A stretch of 64,000 bases of DNA from Symsagittifera roscoffensis (GCF_963678635.1 NC_087067.1:20146596-20210595); one strand, 5' to 3'; positions 22,260-32,889 are shown, numbered from the stretch's first letter. Notes: generated from the sequence alone by a model not told the origin. Numbers and translations are program-made.

Positions 22260-22812
22260 CATGAGGGAATCTAGGATTTTCTCATGGAAGGGGGGGGCGG
22301 ATTTTCAAAAAAAGTTCAAACATTTGTCAAACTTTTTTAGGTCGACCAAAGTGATTGTCCGAGCTCTCCCAAAGCATTAAAAAAGCCCTATTTTGGCCAA
22401 TTTTTTTGCGGCGCAGGCAAAATTTTGAAAAATTGTGGCACAATTTTTAGTGGCGCAGTTTTCACCCCTCAAAATTAGTATATATTGGCGCCAAAGGCGC
22501 CGTTAGAAAATTCTTAGGATCCATCGCCAAAAATGGATATATCAAAATTGTACAAAAGGGACCCTTTGGGTCGGCAGGGGTTCAAATCCCTGAGGGGGGG
22601 GGGGGGTAAGCCCCCGCCTCTTTAAATCCGCTACTGCACCTAGCTATAGTTAGGTAAGATTTTTTGAGTTCAATTCAACATTTACTGGAAAAAGTAGGCC
22701 AATTGCGCTCTCCAATTACGAAAGCGGAGAAGTCACGAAAAACAAAATCTTATTTGGACTTTCAGATTTCCGAGCGAACAAAACCTTCACCGCCCCCCTT
22801 AATCCGCCCCTG
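22260..22812. repeat. hAT-like MITE with 8-bp target duplication
   Basis: It is bounded by a perfect 8-bp duplication AATGGTAC (22252-22259 and 22813-22820). The right end, AATCCGCCCCTG, is the complement of the CAGGGGCGGAT-type terminus; the left end is degraded (CATGAGGGAATCTAGG). No transposase frame. An internal AATCCGCTACTG near 22630 looks like another terminus, so the unit may be nested. Confidence 0.7.
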
Positions 22813-22820
22813 AATGGTAC

Positions 22821-24062
22821 CGAAGGTACCCCCTTAAAATGTTTTTAAGAGTCGTTGAACGTAGTTCAGAATCTTATATGTGTTGTGATGATTTTTTTAA
22901 TAGTCGATAAAAGTTGTTGCTCAGACTCTTGTATAGGTTGCGATAAATTTTTAAGAGTCAATGAACGTAGTAATCTTTGTAATTATGAATTTTTTGGAGA
23001 AAAAATTTTACCTAATCAAAACACGATTGTTTGTGTCATGACAAAACTTACTTTTTAAACACATTTGTTTAAAAAATCTTTCAGGTCTTTTAGGAGTCGA
23101 TGAACGTAGTAATCTATGTAAGAGTGAAATTTATTGAGAGAAAAAAATTCACCCAACTCAAATAATCCGTCAATTTTTTCAAAAATTGAAACAAACCGGA
23201 TTGTTTGTGTCAAGACAAAACTTGATTTTCAAAGTATTTTCAGTGTTTTTGTTGAAAAATCCTTTAAGGATTTGAGAGCCTTCAACTTAGTAAATACTCT
23301 AATAATAATTTAGCTGATTTTTTCTCATTTTTTTTCTAGGAAAAGCTTTAAAATTTGCTCAGGCTCCAATTTATTTTTGTGCAGTTTGACTTTTGATTTT
23401 TTTTCAGCTCTCTTCTCTTATTAAAATGAAAATAAACTTTTTTATCGAATAGAAAAAGTGTAAGGATCACGAAAAAAAGGATCAATATCCAGTTTCGAAA
23501 GTGGAATCTATTTTCAGATTACACTGCGTAAAAAAAATTTTATGGGTCCAGTTTTCTCAAATTGGGTTATTTTCTCAAAAACTTTTAAATCATAAAATGT
23601 TCTAAAACTTCAAAGAATTGCAATGTCATCTAGTTTTTTTCAATTTTCGAACAAACCATATTTTTTTTTGTTAATATTGACTCTTTTCGAACTGTATAAT
23701 GGCTACGTTTTATTTGCTGATAAAAAAAAACAGCCAATTTAGCAAATAACTTGGAATCTGTAAGTTAATGATTTCTGTTTTTGCTCAACTACTTCTAAAT
23801 TTTTTCCTAAAGCGTCTTTGGCGCATACACAGAAAATGAGGGATCAAAAAATTCCAAAAGGTGTCTCAAATCAGCATTTTGGCCAAAAAATCTAAATTTT
23901 GACAAATTAGGGTCTTCATAATATTTTGGGAGAGCTTGTAAAACCAATTTGCCATAAACAATCAAGTTTTTATAATTTTATTTAAAAGTCCCTTTTAAAG
24001 GAAATCCTAGATTTGGCAACAAGGTGAATAACTTTTTCCATAATAATCTTTTTTCACCTTAG
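22821..24062. other. Intronic sequence with short dispersed motifs
   Basis: AT-rich, no exon seen. Several copies of a motif containing GATGAACGTAGTAATC or close relatives occur near 22855, 22960 and 23097; related blocks reappear at 24627, 24968 and 29600. Confidence 0.5.
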
Positions 24063-24266
24063 GGTATCACGATGCAGATAGTGGCATAGGGGAATACATG
24101 ATAGCAGACATAAAAATTCCCTACAAAAGGCGAAAAGTGCACCTGGCCAAATCCGATGTGGCTAACACAACTAAATCACTGAAGGGAGCGAGTGTGATTG
24201 CGTGTTATAGGTCAACAGATAATGAGAAGACACTTCGTAAAGCACTGATGGATGCTCAATTCAGTC
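24063..24266 (+). CDS. Host gene, exon 2
   Basis: A pyrimidine-rich acceptor (TTTTTTCACCTTAG) and a strong donor (GTAAGT) bound a 204-nt exon, entry phase 1 (two leading bases), exit phase 1. Translation is of ordinary, GC-richer composition than the surroundings and includes KGASVIACYRS, with a cysteine that could close the Ly6-like fold begun in exon 1. The function of this part is not recognised. Confidence 0.7.
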
Positions 24267-25998
24267 GTAAGTTATTTACTTTTTCTTTTGTCATTTTAGC
24301 AAAAATTTGCCTTAAATATGGGTGACTTTTTTTCACAAGTAAAAATCTTAGGTTTTTCTACGCTGAATTTTAAAGAAAGGGAAATTGCACTATCGAACAG
24401 CAAAATGTAAAAATCACAAAAAACTCGATCAATTTTTAGTTTCGAGAATAGTTTTTAATTAAAAAAGCGAAATAAAAAATTCTCGTTGCTCCAATTTTCT
24501 CAATTTGAGTTTATTCAATCAAAAGTGTCATGCATATTTTTTTTAAAATTTGAAGAGCTTTGTGGCCATTTATATTTTTTTCTTTATTATTTCAAGTTTA
24601 ATGTTTTTACAAGTCAATTTTTATTAAGATTCGATGAACCTAGTGAGGACTCTTATGTAGGTCTTGTTGATTTTGTTTGTTTTTTTTTGGTCGGAAAAAA
24701 TCTTTAAAAAGTTATTAACTCTAGATGTTCATTCATATAAATTTTCATATATACATACAATCTTGAATGCACTTAAGTATCCATGCATTTTTTGAATTCA
24801 ATTTTTATTCATCTGCTGAAAGTTAGTTGAATTGAGTTTTCCCAATACACACCTAGAAATACACATCTAGAAACTGCTGAAAGTTAGTTGAAATGAAATT
24901 TCCCAATACACACCTAGAAATTACGAGTAAAAACTTAAACTTCTAGTTTTGAGAATGGAACTTAACTTTTAAGAGTAATGAACATGGTAAAGACCCTTAT
25001 ACAGGTCATGCTGATTTTTTAAAAAAAATTTCCAGGAAAAGTCTTAAAAGTTTCTATTAACTACAGATGTGCATTCATACATATTGATGCATTTATGAAG
25101 GCATTTTTGTATATATGCATTTTTTGAGTTCAATTGAAATTCATCTGTTGAAAGTGACATTAATAGCACTCCCCAAAAACGAACATTGAAATGGTGTAAA
25201 AAGTTTTCTAGCTTCGAAAGTGGATTTTACTTATTAGATTTCCAGCGGAACAAAAACTTTACCTATTGATCCAATTTTCTCTAGTTGGGTTCTCTAGTAA
25301 TTTTATCAAAAAAACGCCAATCAAAAATTTTTCTCGAAATTCAAAGAGCTTAAAAGGCATCTTTTTTTTCTTTGAAACTCGAAACTTGAGATTTTTTCAA
25401 CAAAGTCAGTGTTTTTTATGTTTATTTGCATTCACTTCTCTTTTCTAATCTTCGATAGGCTATGTTTAAATTTCCCAATTATAAAAAACTTTACAGGGTA
25501 ATCTGAGTATTAATCTCCACTTTCGAAATTAGAAGTCTTTCACGTTTTCTCAATTGAGGTAATTTAGTCCAAAAAGTGTCAATCATTAACTTGTCTTGAA
25601 ATTCAAATAGGTTAAGGTCAATTGTTTTTTTTTCACTTTAAAATACAAAATCTGATTGTTTTTTTTTCAAAATGAGTCAGTTTTTTTTCTCTTTCCTTGC
25701 GTTGATTGACTCTTTTCCAGTTGTCTGTTGGCTATAATTTTGTTTCCTTGAGTTTTCATGACTATTTTCCAACTGTCTGTTGGCGATGTTTCAATTGTTA
25801 GCCAAGTTTGAAACGAGGACGAAATGCCAAAACTAAGCACGCGAAAGTGGTGGGAGCCACTGGCTTGTTGATTTTGGAAGCGCAAACCATTATCCTTTTT
25901 GTCGGATACTAATTTAGGAACTTCTTTGTACCTTCTGAAAAAAAAAACGCTGAATCAGAGCGTTAACTGCAAGAAAAAAATGCAAAATAACATTTTAG
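24267..25998. repeat. Intron built from diverged tandem repeats
   Basis: Blocks resembling one another recur at about 24420-24720, 24960-25180, 25190-25400 and 25490-25660 (also about 23470-23660). Markers are AGTTTCGA-AGTGG, CCAATTTTCTC-A-TTGGGTT and GAAATTCAAAGAGCTT. An exact short duplication (CCCAATACACACCTAGAAAT) lies at about 24840 and 24901. No coding signal. Confidence 0.5.
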
Positions 25999-26252
25999 CT
26001 ACGCCTTCTTTGCGCCTACCTCGCAAAGCCAATATCAAGTTCAAGTCAGGCGACACAATCTGGGATTTTGAACAGTTGGTGAGCAATTCCAGTACGTCCC
26101 TGGAAACATGCAGGATCCCTAGCTCCATGAAAGCGTATCTAAGTGACTCTAAGGATACAGGGTCAATTAGCCGAAAAGAGTTTTCGGTTCTGAAGGCACT
26201 GGGCGAGACTGATGAAAAGAACGAGCTAAAGTGTGCAAACATACCACTGTTA
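25999..26252 (+). CDS. Host gene, exon 3
   Basis: The acceptor AACATTTTAG and the donor GTTAAG give a 254-nt exon, entry phase 1 matching exon 2, exit phase 0 matching the next exon. The product is a mixed, probably folded segment with two cysteines (ETCRIP and LKCANIP). An alternative donor at 26258 would produce a stop in the next exon, so 26252 is preferred. Confidence 0.65.
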
Positions 26253-26891
26253 GTTAAGTATTTAGCTCGTCTACCCTCCCACCGGGTATAAATTTACGAG
26301 CTTGTATATAAAAGCAAATGCATGCATTTGTAATAGTGTGATTATGTCAATTTTAATGACAACTCAACCAACCGCGGTGCTAAAAATGGTAAAATATAAA
26401 ATGCAGCGCAGGTAAAGGGGAGAGAGCAATAGGTAATCATTCATGATTTCAAAACATGAGCGAGCAGCTTAAAAGAATTATTTCTCATTTTATGACAGCA
26501 AAAAAGACTGGGTTAATTGCAATTTGTGTGAATTTTTTGTTTGATGTTTTAGAACTTACCCTGATCGATATCTCAATAATGAGTTCAGACTATCAGGCCG
26601 TGATAGCGCGCACAGTAAAATGGTAATTATTTTAAATTTAAACTTAAGAAATTTAAAAAACTAAATTGGCCTACATTTAGGTTTAATTAAATCGAAACAA
26701 CCGGTGAACTTCAGTTTAAAATTTCAGGGCATTTTTGCAACTGATATCTCTTAACCCACAGTTTGCTATACTTCGGTACAAGTTTATCATTTTCATCATT
26801 TTATTGTTGTCAATTGTGTTATTTTATTCACAAAAATGGATTAAAACTCAAAAACCCCCAATTTCAAAAACCCTTGCCTCTAATGTTTTAG

Positions 26892-27056
26892 GTGCGCAAA
26901 GAAATAAAAGCGGACATAATATCGCTGATTGAAGAAATCGAAAATGCGCAAGAGAAACACCCTCAGATTGCGTTTGTGGAAGAATGTATTGACTACGCAT
27001 GCAAGAAGGCAGATGCCCCCAACTACGTGAACCAATACCTAAAACACACTATTCTA
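26892..27056 (+). CDS. Host gene, exon 4, left half (interrupted by a MITE)
   Basis: The acceptor TAATGTTTTAG opens in phase 0. The frame reads helix-rich sequence (EEIENAQEKHPQIAFVEEC...) up to Ile-Leu at 27056, where a MITE begins; inside it the frame stops at once (27083). Removing the MITE and one 3-bp duplication joins this exon in frame with 27758. A donor-like TAC|GTGAAC at 27027 and an acceptor-like GAGTTTAG at 27751 could also splice in frame around the insertion. Confidence 0.65.
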
Positions 27057-27754
27057 GGGCTAAACTCAAGCTTAACTTCTTAATAGAACTTAAGCTTGGG
27101 GAACCGGTTTGTTTGGCAGAGGCGCTTCAGACTCTGAGCTTAACCAAAATCCACCAAAAAACTTTCTACGATTCACAGTTTTTTGTGATGAGGACGAATC
27201 TTGAAAGAACATTATAAGCTTGTTCATGATTCAGGGGTGGATCTGGGATTTCATCGAGGAGAAAGCGGATTTACAAAAAATGTTTGAAAAGTTTGACGAC
27301 CTTTTTTAAGCCGACCGAATTGACTTTCTAAGCTCTCGGAATTCACTCTATTTTAACCAAATTTTATGTAACGACTCTTTTGAAGAAACATGCAAAAAAT
27401 GACATTCTCAAGCGCTTTTTTTTGTAAATTTTGACCGAAAATTTTTTTTTTGGTGCGCGCTCTCCCCTCATAACTATCCCATATTGGAGCCAAATGCGCC
27501 TTTAGAGAGAAATTTTGGATCGGTCCCCAAAAATTGTCTATTCCAAGTTTAGGATCGGTCCGCAAAAATCGTCAAGGAGTCCAATTCTTAAGTCAAAGAA
27601 GGCGTCCCCCCATCCCCCACTCTAAATCTGCCTCTGTCATGAATGATAATTATTGAGTTTTCAGTTTCAAATGACAAACTTTAGCTCCACTGCAACTATT
27701 AAGCTCATGTTTCTCGATTGGGTCAATTGGTGTTGATCAGCTTGAGTTTAGCCC
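27057..27754. mobile_element. PIF/Harbinger-like MITE inside a coding exon
   Basis: The termini GGGCTAAACTCAAGC (27057-27071) and its exact complement GCTTGAGTTTAGCCC (27740-27754) are flanked by CTA and TTA, a 3-bp target duplication with one mismatch. Length is 698 bp, of which 405 bp is a nested hAT-like MITE. Three-base TWA-type duplications and GGG termini suggest PIF/Harbinger; superfamily assignment is tentative. No transposase frame. Confidence 0.6.
27232..27636. mobile_element. hAT-like MITE nested in the PIF-like MITE
   Basis: It begins CAGGGGTGGATCTGGG and ends AAATCTGCCTCTG, near-inverted termini. It is flanked by TCATGATT (27224-27231) and TCATGAAT (27637-27644), an 8-bp duplication with one mismatch, as expected for hAT. 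Length is 405 bp. Same family as 22260-22812. Confidence 0.75.
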
Positions 27755-27757
27755 TTA

Positions 27758-27971
27758 GACTTGTTTCTAGTGAGATTATTTTGGGCTCATATTGTGAAGG
27801 ATCCCAGTCGGCTGTTCGACCTATCCTACGAGTACCACCTGCCAAAAGTGACCAAAAAGAACATGGAGATAGTGTCAGCTTTGCTGGGAAGTGAAAACTG
27901 TGCTTTGACTAGAGAAGTTAACCACCTGTTTGGAAGAGACAACGAGCATCTAATTTGGTTCAAAAATGCAA
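27758..27971 (+). CDS. Host gene, exon 4, right half
   Basis: The frame resumes directly behind the MITE (GAC TTG TTT) and runs through RLFWAHIVKDPSRLFDLSYE to a donor CAA|GTGCAA, exit phase 1. If treated as a separate exon, TTGTTTCTAG|TG at 27771 is the best-looking acceptor, but it would not match the phase of the left half unless a weaker upstream donor (26986) is used. Confidence 0.65.
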
Positions 27972-28089
27972 GTGCAACTATATCTACATTTTTTTTTACG
28001 TAGAACATAATCATTAATTTTTATGAACAACATAATGATGAATTTAATCATGATTTTTTCACGTCACCTATCCACTCGCTTCAATTCAG

Positions 28090-28157
28090 ATTCCCGCGTT
28101 TTCTCCAGAAACTCCGCCTATTTTCTTGACAATCTTAATCTTTATCCAGGCGTTAGA
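28090..28157 (+). CDS. Host gene, exon 5 (short)
   Basis: A pyrimidine-rich acceptor (CACTCGCTTCAATTCAG) and the donor GTAATT bound 68 nt, entry phase 1, exit phase 0. It encodes about 23 residues containing FLDNLNLYPGVR. Phase fits both neighbours. Confidence 0.6.
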
Positions 28158-30251
28158 GTAATTATAAGGGTGATGCATTGGTCTAATGCTTATAAAAGTA
28201 AAAGTGTTAAAAAGCTAGTTTTTTTGTTCTGAAAGAGATAAGAAAGTTGTGATTAAAAAGGAAGTTTTCAAAACTCTTTCACTGGAATGTCAATCCAAAC
28301 AATACTGTAATTTTTGTTCCGACTTTTGTTATGAAAGTAACGGAATATTTGTCCTCGGAGTGGTTTTTTTGTTCAGACAAAATTCGACTTTTTAACTTGC
28401 CATTTTTGACAGAAATTTTAAAATATTATTCGAAAAGTATTTTTGTCCCGAGCTTGAATTTATAATATATATTTCACCTGTGATCGCTTTTTGTAAAATT
28501 ATGGTGCTTAAATATTTGCATTTGGAACAATTAAAGCGCCATATATTTTGCGCAATTAACGCGTAAGCGAGATTTAATTGTCTTAAAAATTGTTCCAAGT
28601 TGGTTGAAGGAAGCTTCTTTGCCATAATTGATATGTTACCAGGAGCGAAATCTATCACTTCTTTTTTTATATGGAGTGTGGGGTGATGATTCTTACAAAA
28701 AATCTCAAATGTATAAAAAAAATCGTATTATTTATTACATTTATTTTTTCATGTTATAACAGCTCCATAGATCTAAAAAGGCAGTCCATACATTCACGGT
28801 TTCGCCCTGATGCGAGCAGTCTTGTTTTATCTTTTCTAACAAGGACATCATGAAAAGCATTTTTGAAGCTTAACTAACATTGCACAAAATGCTATTAGAC
28901 ACACAGCGCTGATTTAATGTAACCGGACCCAGCGAACAATATTGGAAAACTAAAAAGCAATTTTATAGCCAAAAAAGGATGTTTTCACTGAATAAGTAAA
29001 AAAATTGGGCCTAAAACAAATTTCAAGCTTTTTGAGCAAGTTTACTTTTCAAGAGTTTTGTTGTGCTGTGTAAGAGGTTTCTTTGAAAAAAAAGTTTCTT
29101 TTCAATTAATTTGTTAGTTTCAGCGTAATTCTTGATTAAATATAAAAGGCCAATATAACTCATTTTAGTGTAAAATTTTGGTTGCGAATTTCAAAAAACA
29201 ACATCAATAATTCTAATGAAAATCTAAGCAACTTTTGTTTCCTTCATTTTTTGTCTAATCCTAAGCCAATTTGAGAAAACTTAACAAAACTAACCTTCCA
29301 AAAATAACAAAATAGCTTGTATTAGGGAAAACCCTGAATGTTTCGACTGCCTTTCAAGAACTATGTAGCTATTAATTTTCAAAGAATTGATGAATTCTTC
29401 AAAAAACGTTTGGAGTTTTGAGAATTTTTTTCCTAGTAGCGTAGCAATTATGACAACTAGCCTGTTTCAACTAATTTGAAAAAACTTCTAAGACAGATTA
29501 AATTATTAGCACGAAAACTATCTTTAGACCCTCATAAATTTCCAAAAAAAAACATACCGAATGACCATTTGTTCATAAATTAAAACATTTCCATTCAAGT
29601 GCCAATGAACTTACTGAATACCGTTGTGTAGGTCAAGTTGATTTTCAAGGAAATTTTCAAAAACTGAACACACATTTAAATTAAGAAAATAAACAAAAAA
29701 AATGAAAACATTTTAAGAGAGTTTTTTTTTAAATCATCCTCCCAACACGCTATTTAAAGTACAAGGTGATTTATTTTGCATAGAACAAGGGTAATAAATA
29801 GACCAAAGAGCATGTCTCAATTCAATTCGGAACGATTTCTAAGACGGATTACAACTCCGCTTTCTCGTTAATAGCACGAAATATATCGCGCGTTAATTGT
29901 CGCACATTGGCCAAATTGGCAGTCTTTAAACAAACCCCCATAACTTACAAAAATTGATCACAAGTGAAATATCTTTTCGAATTTGAGCTTAAGGCAACAA
30001 GGCCTTTCGATGATGTAAAAAAAATCTGTCAAAAGTTGATAGTTAAAAAGTCGATTTTTTTCGAAAAACAAAACCACCCCGAGCACAAATACCCGGTCAT
30101 TTTCTTTGAAATTAGTTGGATTAATACACAAAATAAAACCTTTACTTATGAAAAATGTAACAACCTATAATACTAAATTCGTTTAATTAGAGTTTTTGAT
30201 TTTGTAGGGCGGGCAAAATGAAAAGAAATGAATTGGAGGTTTATATTTCAG
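28158..30251. other. Intron with a dispersed repeat shared with 50280-50560
   Basis: The stretch from about 28310 to 28860 is a diverged relative of 50280-50560: both contain GTTCCG..TTT, then CGGAATAT-TGT, a GGTTTTTT-TTCAG block, and further on GGCAGTC-ATACATTCA-GCCCTGAT. An exon-like frame at 28762-28850 has the wrong phase and falls inside this repeat, so it is not called. The remainder is AT-rich without a coding signal. Confidence 0.45.
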
Positions 30252-30480
30252 CTCTGTCAGAGTGGTGGTCACAGAGATGCCCCCTTGCCACCTGAGAGCA
30301 GCAAAGTGAACTTTGACAACATCGTCAAAAACGAAGACCGAATGTTGCAAGACGGAATCGTGTTCGTAAAACGAGTCTGCAAAGACTTCGACAAGTTCTT
30401 TGCCCAAAAGCAACCTCTAGATGAGGACGACAAAGGAACGTATGACTCTATTAAAACTCTCTATGAAGTAGGAAAGTCGG
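30252..30480 (+). CDS. Host gene, exon 6
   Basis: The acceptor TTTATATTTCAG opens in phase 0. About 76 codons of ordinary composition (KVNFDNIVKNEDRMLQDGIV) end at a good donor, TCGG|GTAAGA, phase 1, which matches the last exon at 51031. The frame continues open to 30836 through a Lys/Gly-rich run (GKKGKKAKNKKKKGK) and an acidic run, which look coding. Later in-phase G|GT donors could give longer isoforms. The product has no recognised domain. Confidence 0.65.
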
Positions 30481-30680
30481 GTAAGAAGGGAAAGAAGGCG
30501 AAAAACAAAAAGAAAAAAGGTAAAAAGGGTAAAAAAGGGAAGAAAAAGAAGCACAAAAAAGAGAAGAAAGGAAAGAAAGACGAAGGGTACAAGAAGAAGA
30601 AGAAGGATAAAGACAGTGAAGTTGATGACGTCGACACTAATTCAGAGGGTTCGGGAAACAAAGAGAAGAAAAAAGGGATC
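30481..30680 (+). CDS. Possible extended exon 6: Lys-rich then acidic repeat
   Basis: In-frame continuation of exon 6 with about 45 Lys residues in 65, followed by KDKDSEVDDVDTNSEGSGNK. Composition parallels the last exon, so part of it may be translated through alternative donors (several GGT glycine codons provide G|GT at the right phase). If not spliced, the frame ends at 30836 in low-quality sequence. Confidence 0.4.
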
Positions 30681-31230
30681 AATTTATTTCTGGGAGTTGA
30701 CAAAATAATCAAAAAAACTTATTTTTGTTTCGACTTTTTTTTGTGCTCGGTTGAATTTTTTAATACGATTTCGGGCCTCTTTACTAGACATTTTTGGAAC
30801 GATTTTATACTCAGTCCCAAGAATTTTGATGTCTGAGCTCAAGAAGAAAAAATTTGATCTTTTTTCATACACTTAGATGGGTTTGAACTTTTGATCCCAC
30901 AAAACTAATTACTATTCTTTTTCATCGATGTGAAAGGGCATCGTTATTAAAGAAACAGTTGGTGATATATTACAACAGGTGAGGTTCAATTTCAATAGCT
31001 GCATCGCTTTTTTTATATTTCGCATTTTATTTAAAAATTATTTCAAAAGCCAAACTTTTAGGCAAAGTAGGTTTAAAATATGAATGTTTGAATAGCATTT
31101 CATTTTGCAGAGTAATGTATTTACAAAAACTATCTTAGTGTTAGAACAAGTGATTGAAATTGAAATGAATATATAATGCACTAAAGTTCTCAAATTTAAT
31201 TTATGCACTGTTCTTGAAATTGCCACCTAT

Positions 31231-31640
31231 TGGAACCTGATCTAAACTACATTTTATGATTGGATAAATTAGATATTTTACCAATGTAAAGTATTTAATA
31301 TTAACCAATCATGATCCATCTAACTAACAATCCACTTGTTTGTAAGTGCTGAAATTACTTGTAATTTCAGCACCAGAGAGATTTGAATTTAACTTAGAAA
31401 TTAGTTGAACTCTCCCGAGTACTTCAGCAGCCGCAATAAACCAGTATACCCTAGATCTATTGAGCCTAGCAGAGACTAGTTAAACAACCTGAGACTAGAT
31501 AGTATAAGAGTAAGATTAGGATCGGTATTAGACTAAGAAGTTGCACGAATCTATCCGGCCGAAAATAAGATAGCGTGACGAGCAGACGGTGTACCCTATC
31601 CGAAATTACTCTATGAGTTATACACTTCGGTCCTAACTCA
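31231..31640 (+). repeat. Copy B 5' LTR
   Basis: 410 bp, TG...CA. It contains several CCAAT-type boxes near the start, an AATAAA at 31435-31440 and a TATAAG at 31503. AATAAA lies upstream of TATAAG, so their use as poly(A) signal and promoter cannot both follow the simple LTR pattern; the start site is unresolved. Confidence 0.95.
31346..31373. promoter_or_regulatory. Perfect palindrome in the LTR
   Basis: Arms GTGCTGAAATTAC and GTAATTTCAGCAC separated by TT. Present in all five LTRs (3290-3317, 21697-21724, 49839-49866, 53994-54021), with one mismatch in copy C. A homodimer binding site or hairpin is plausible. Confidence 0.7.
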
Positions 31641-31642
31641 TC

Positions 31643-31652
31643 TGGTGCGACC
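31643..31652 (+). other. Candidate primer-binding site, copy B
   Basis: TGGTGCGACC, two bases behind the LTR, as in copies A and C. Confidence 0.5.
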
Positions 31653-31727
31653 ATAAGTCTCGAACAAGACCTTAATAGCTTAGCATTAACCAATAATAGA
31701 TTAGAAATTAGACAAAACATTTACAAA

Positions 31728-31961
31728 ATGTTATACGACAATAATTTAATCGAAATGTCTCTACGACTCAATAGATCAGAGCCAATATTCCGAACGATAA
31801 CAGAACTACCCGGAATTGGAAGAAGACCTCGAACCAGAGACGACATACGACAAAGCAGAAACTTACCATATAGTTATATGATAGTTCGGCAAAAGCCAGA
31901 ACAAACTTTTGTATTTAGAATACTACTAGCAATGAATTTAGATTTTCATTTGCAAACATAA
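31728..31961 (+). CDS. 77-codon leader ORF, copy B
   Basis: First gene of the element, 87 nt behind the LTR. The product is Arg-rich with a PGIGRRPRTRDD centre and a hydrophobic C-terminal segment. Between copies B and C I count seven synonymous changes and one Val/Ile change, so the protein sequence is constrained. The frame is open upstream of the ATG to inside the LTR in A and B (hydrophobic heptad-like spacing), but compensating one-base indels disturb that part in copy C, so the ATG at 31728 is the safer start. It may act alone or as the 5' exon of a spliced product. No known family recognised. Confidence 0.65.
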   Translation: MLYDNNLIEMSLRLNRSEPIFRTITELPGIGRRPRTRDDIRQSRNLPYSYMIVRQKPEQTFVFRILLAMNLDFHLQT

Positions 31962-32889
31962 AATTTTGAAGTCAATCTTCAAAATCATTTCAGGCGCTAA
32001 ACAAAATTATTAATATACAATAACGATTGATAAAAAGATCTCAGATCGTTTTCCAAAATTCTGCAGTAATATACAAAACATGTTTGAAAAATATTTATTG
32101 AAAAATCAAAATAAAAATTAGTAGCATGACAATAAATGATTAGTAATTATAAATCATCCTGTTGTTCCAGCTTCATCGCCTAAACATAACAGCAATCATA
32201 AGCTCACTAATATCATAAAAATACTAAATCTATTCTTTACACAAATTTAAACCATTTTAAACTTAAATTCACTTAATTTTAAAATCAGATCATCAAGGCT
32301 TATCCTTGGATCTTAAATCATTTTCTATTTAATTAAATTTAAAACTTGATCATCAAGGCCTATCCTTGGATCAAAAAGAACAACTTTGTTCTCCCCCACC
32401 CACTTAAACGAGTGTCTAACGACCTCAAACGTCGATTCACTATCCAACCCTTTCTAAAAACCCAGGACTAATAGAAATTTTTGAACAAAACTAATCATTC
32501 AAATTAGGATAAACAGTGAAGAACTTCGGTTATTCATCCTTCACTTGATCCCCCCTCTTACCAGACCCAGGATAAATCTTAGACTTAGTAAGTTTAAAAT
32601 AGTATCTAACGAACTACTCGCGTTCTAATTATACCTGAACCCTGTGGATCGATTTACTATTCTCCAACCCTGAACACAATCACTACCCTTAAGTAAGATT
32701 AAGTAAGTTAACACCTTAGCTTATACTAGCCACGAGAAAGTATAAAATCATTCTTCGGAATCGATATACTTTTCTCCCCAACCCTGAACAAATAGACCCA
32801 GGTTAGGCTAACAAAAAAATCGTAAGGACTAACAGTTTAAGCAAATAGAAATCATTTAACAACCTTTTGCATCCGTCATCCTAAACCTT
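31962..32889 (+). promoter_or_regulatory. Copy B 5' leader
   Basis: About 930 bp without a useful reading frame. It holds the paired hairpins at 32288-32312 and 32348-32372. It also holds three imperfect copies of a module containing TCGAT-YACTAT-CCAACCCT at 32432, 32649 and 32761, and GTAAG-type donors near 32590 and 32695-32708. Confidence 0.55.
32288..32372 (+). repeat. Two hairpins with 60-nt periodicity
   Basis: Each is 25 nt: GATC-AT-CAAGG, a five-base loop, then CCTTG-GATC, so the ends pair with a two-base bulge. The pair recurs at 54941-55025 (C) and 20695-20779 (A), always 60 nt apart. Confidence 0.65.

Noticed and set aside
28762..28850. Exon-like frame behind ATGTTATAACAG
   Set aside because: The phase does not fit the flanking exons and the sequence belongs to a repeat shared with 50280-50560.
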